DNA of 19,030 bases from Hyphochytrium catenoides. Its lineage: Eukaryota > Sar > Hyphochytriomycetes > Hyphochytriales > Hyphochytriaceae. A program made the position numbers and the translations under genes. Positions 18,984-19,030 of the stretch are shown piece by piece. The DNA lies in contig FLMG01000323.1 of the NCBI GenBank assembly GCA_900088475.1, positions 1 through 19,030 on the forward strand, given 5' to 3'. The notes below the pieces were generated by a model, which was not told the origin of the DNA, made no database searches, and worked only from the letters and a program-made list of their open reading frames with translations. The number at the start of each line of letters is the position of its first letter. Position 1 is the stretch's first letter.

Positions 18984-19030
18984 TTAGAGCATCTCCACCG
19001 GGGGTCTCTATCGCTATCTCTATCGCTATA
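18984..19030. mobile_element. possible PIF/Harbinger-type terminal inverted repeat, cut by the window edge
   Basis: TTA (18984-18986) is followed by GAGCATCTCCACCGGGGG. A TTA/TAA target duplication next to GAGCATCTCC is the end structure I associate with PIF/Harbinger elements and their MITEs. Just inside, a 12-bp unit TCTCTATCGCTA is repeated twice (19005-19028). The rest of the element, including any transposase and the second TIR, is outside the window, so the class is tentative. Confidence 0.4.

Larger units (their letters stand above)
17660..19030. other. right flank, 1.37 kb, no assigned gene
   Basis: The first part should be the GST 3' UTR. One unrecognised plus-strand ORF (17962-18324) and a shorter frame just after it (to 18560) are the only open stretches. 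Minus-strand frames are short and featureless. The final 47 bases look like the start of a transposon (separate entry). Confidence 0.5.

Noticed and set aside
1-19030. tRNA, 5S rRNA, U6 and CRISPR-like arrays
   Set aside because: I looked for B-box-like GGTTCGA motifs, conserved snRNA segments and regularly spaced repeats and found none.

Overview
This is a nuclear segment from a eukaryote with compact genes. Every confident gene is split by short GT-AG introns, mostly 50-90 nt, and exon phases join cleanly. The gene set is a pair of RP2/TBCC-domain proteins (a family tied to Arl3 and, in many organisms, cilia), a very long mitochondrial PPR protein, a DDX21/Gu-type nucleolar helicase with a GUCT domain, and a theta-type GST. 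This fits an alga, a zoosporic or early-diverging fungus, or another protist. I cannot fix the lineage from sequence alone.

Layout. 1-3062 has no gene I can support. 3063-4506 (+) and 5025-6489 (+) are tandem RP2-like paralogues that share three intron positions but differ in others. 6994-11471 (-) is a three-exon, 1451-residue PPR gene convergent with the second paralogue. 11472-13279 has no intact gene but several short protein-like stretches broken by stops. 13280-15716 (-) is a five-exon, 677-residue DEAD-box helicase with all core motifs, a GUCT domain and an RGG tail. 15717-16557 is a divergent promoter region with a four-copy 7-bp tandem repeat. 16558-17659 (+) is a six-exon, 225-residue GST. 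17660-19030 holds one unrecognised 120-codon ORF. At the very end it holds what looks like the first 44 bases of a PIF/Harbinger-type terminal inverted repeat after a TTA.

The most notable hidden feature lies in the one long intron (216 nt) of the helicase gene. This is a box C/D snoRNA candidate on the same strand at 14289-14369, with a C box, a D box, a 5-bp closing stem and a 16-nt antisense element perfectly complementary to a universally conserved 18S rRNA segment. A nucleolar helicase gene thus appears to host an rRNA-methylation guide, so two ribosome-biogenesis factors would come from one transcript.

All exon boundaries were worked out by hand from reading frame, splice consensus and family resemblance. 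No database search was run.
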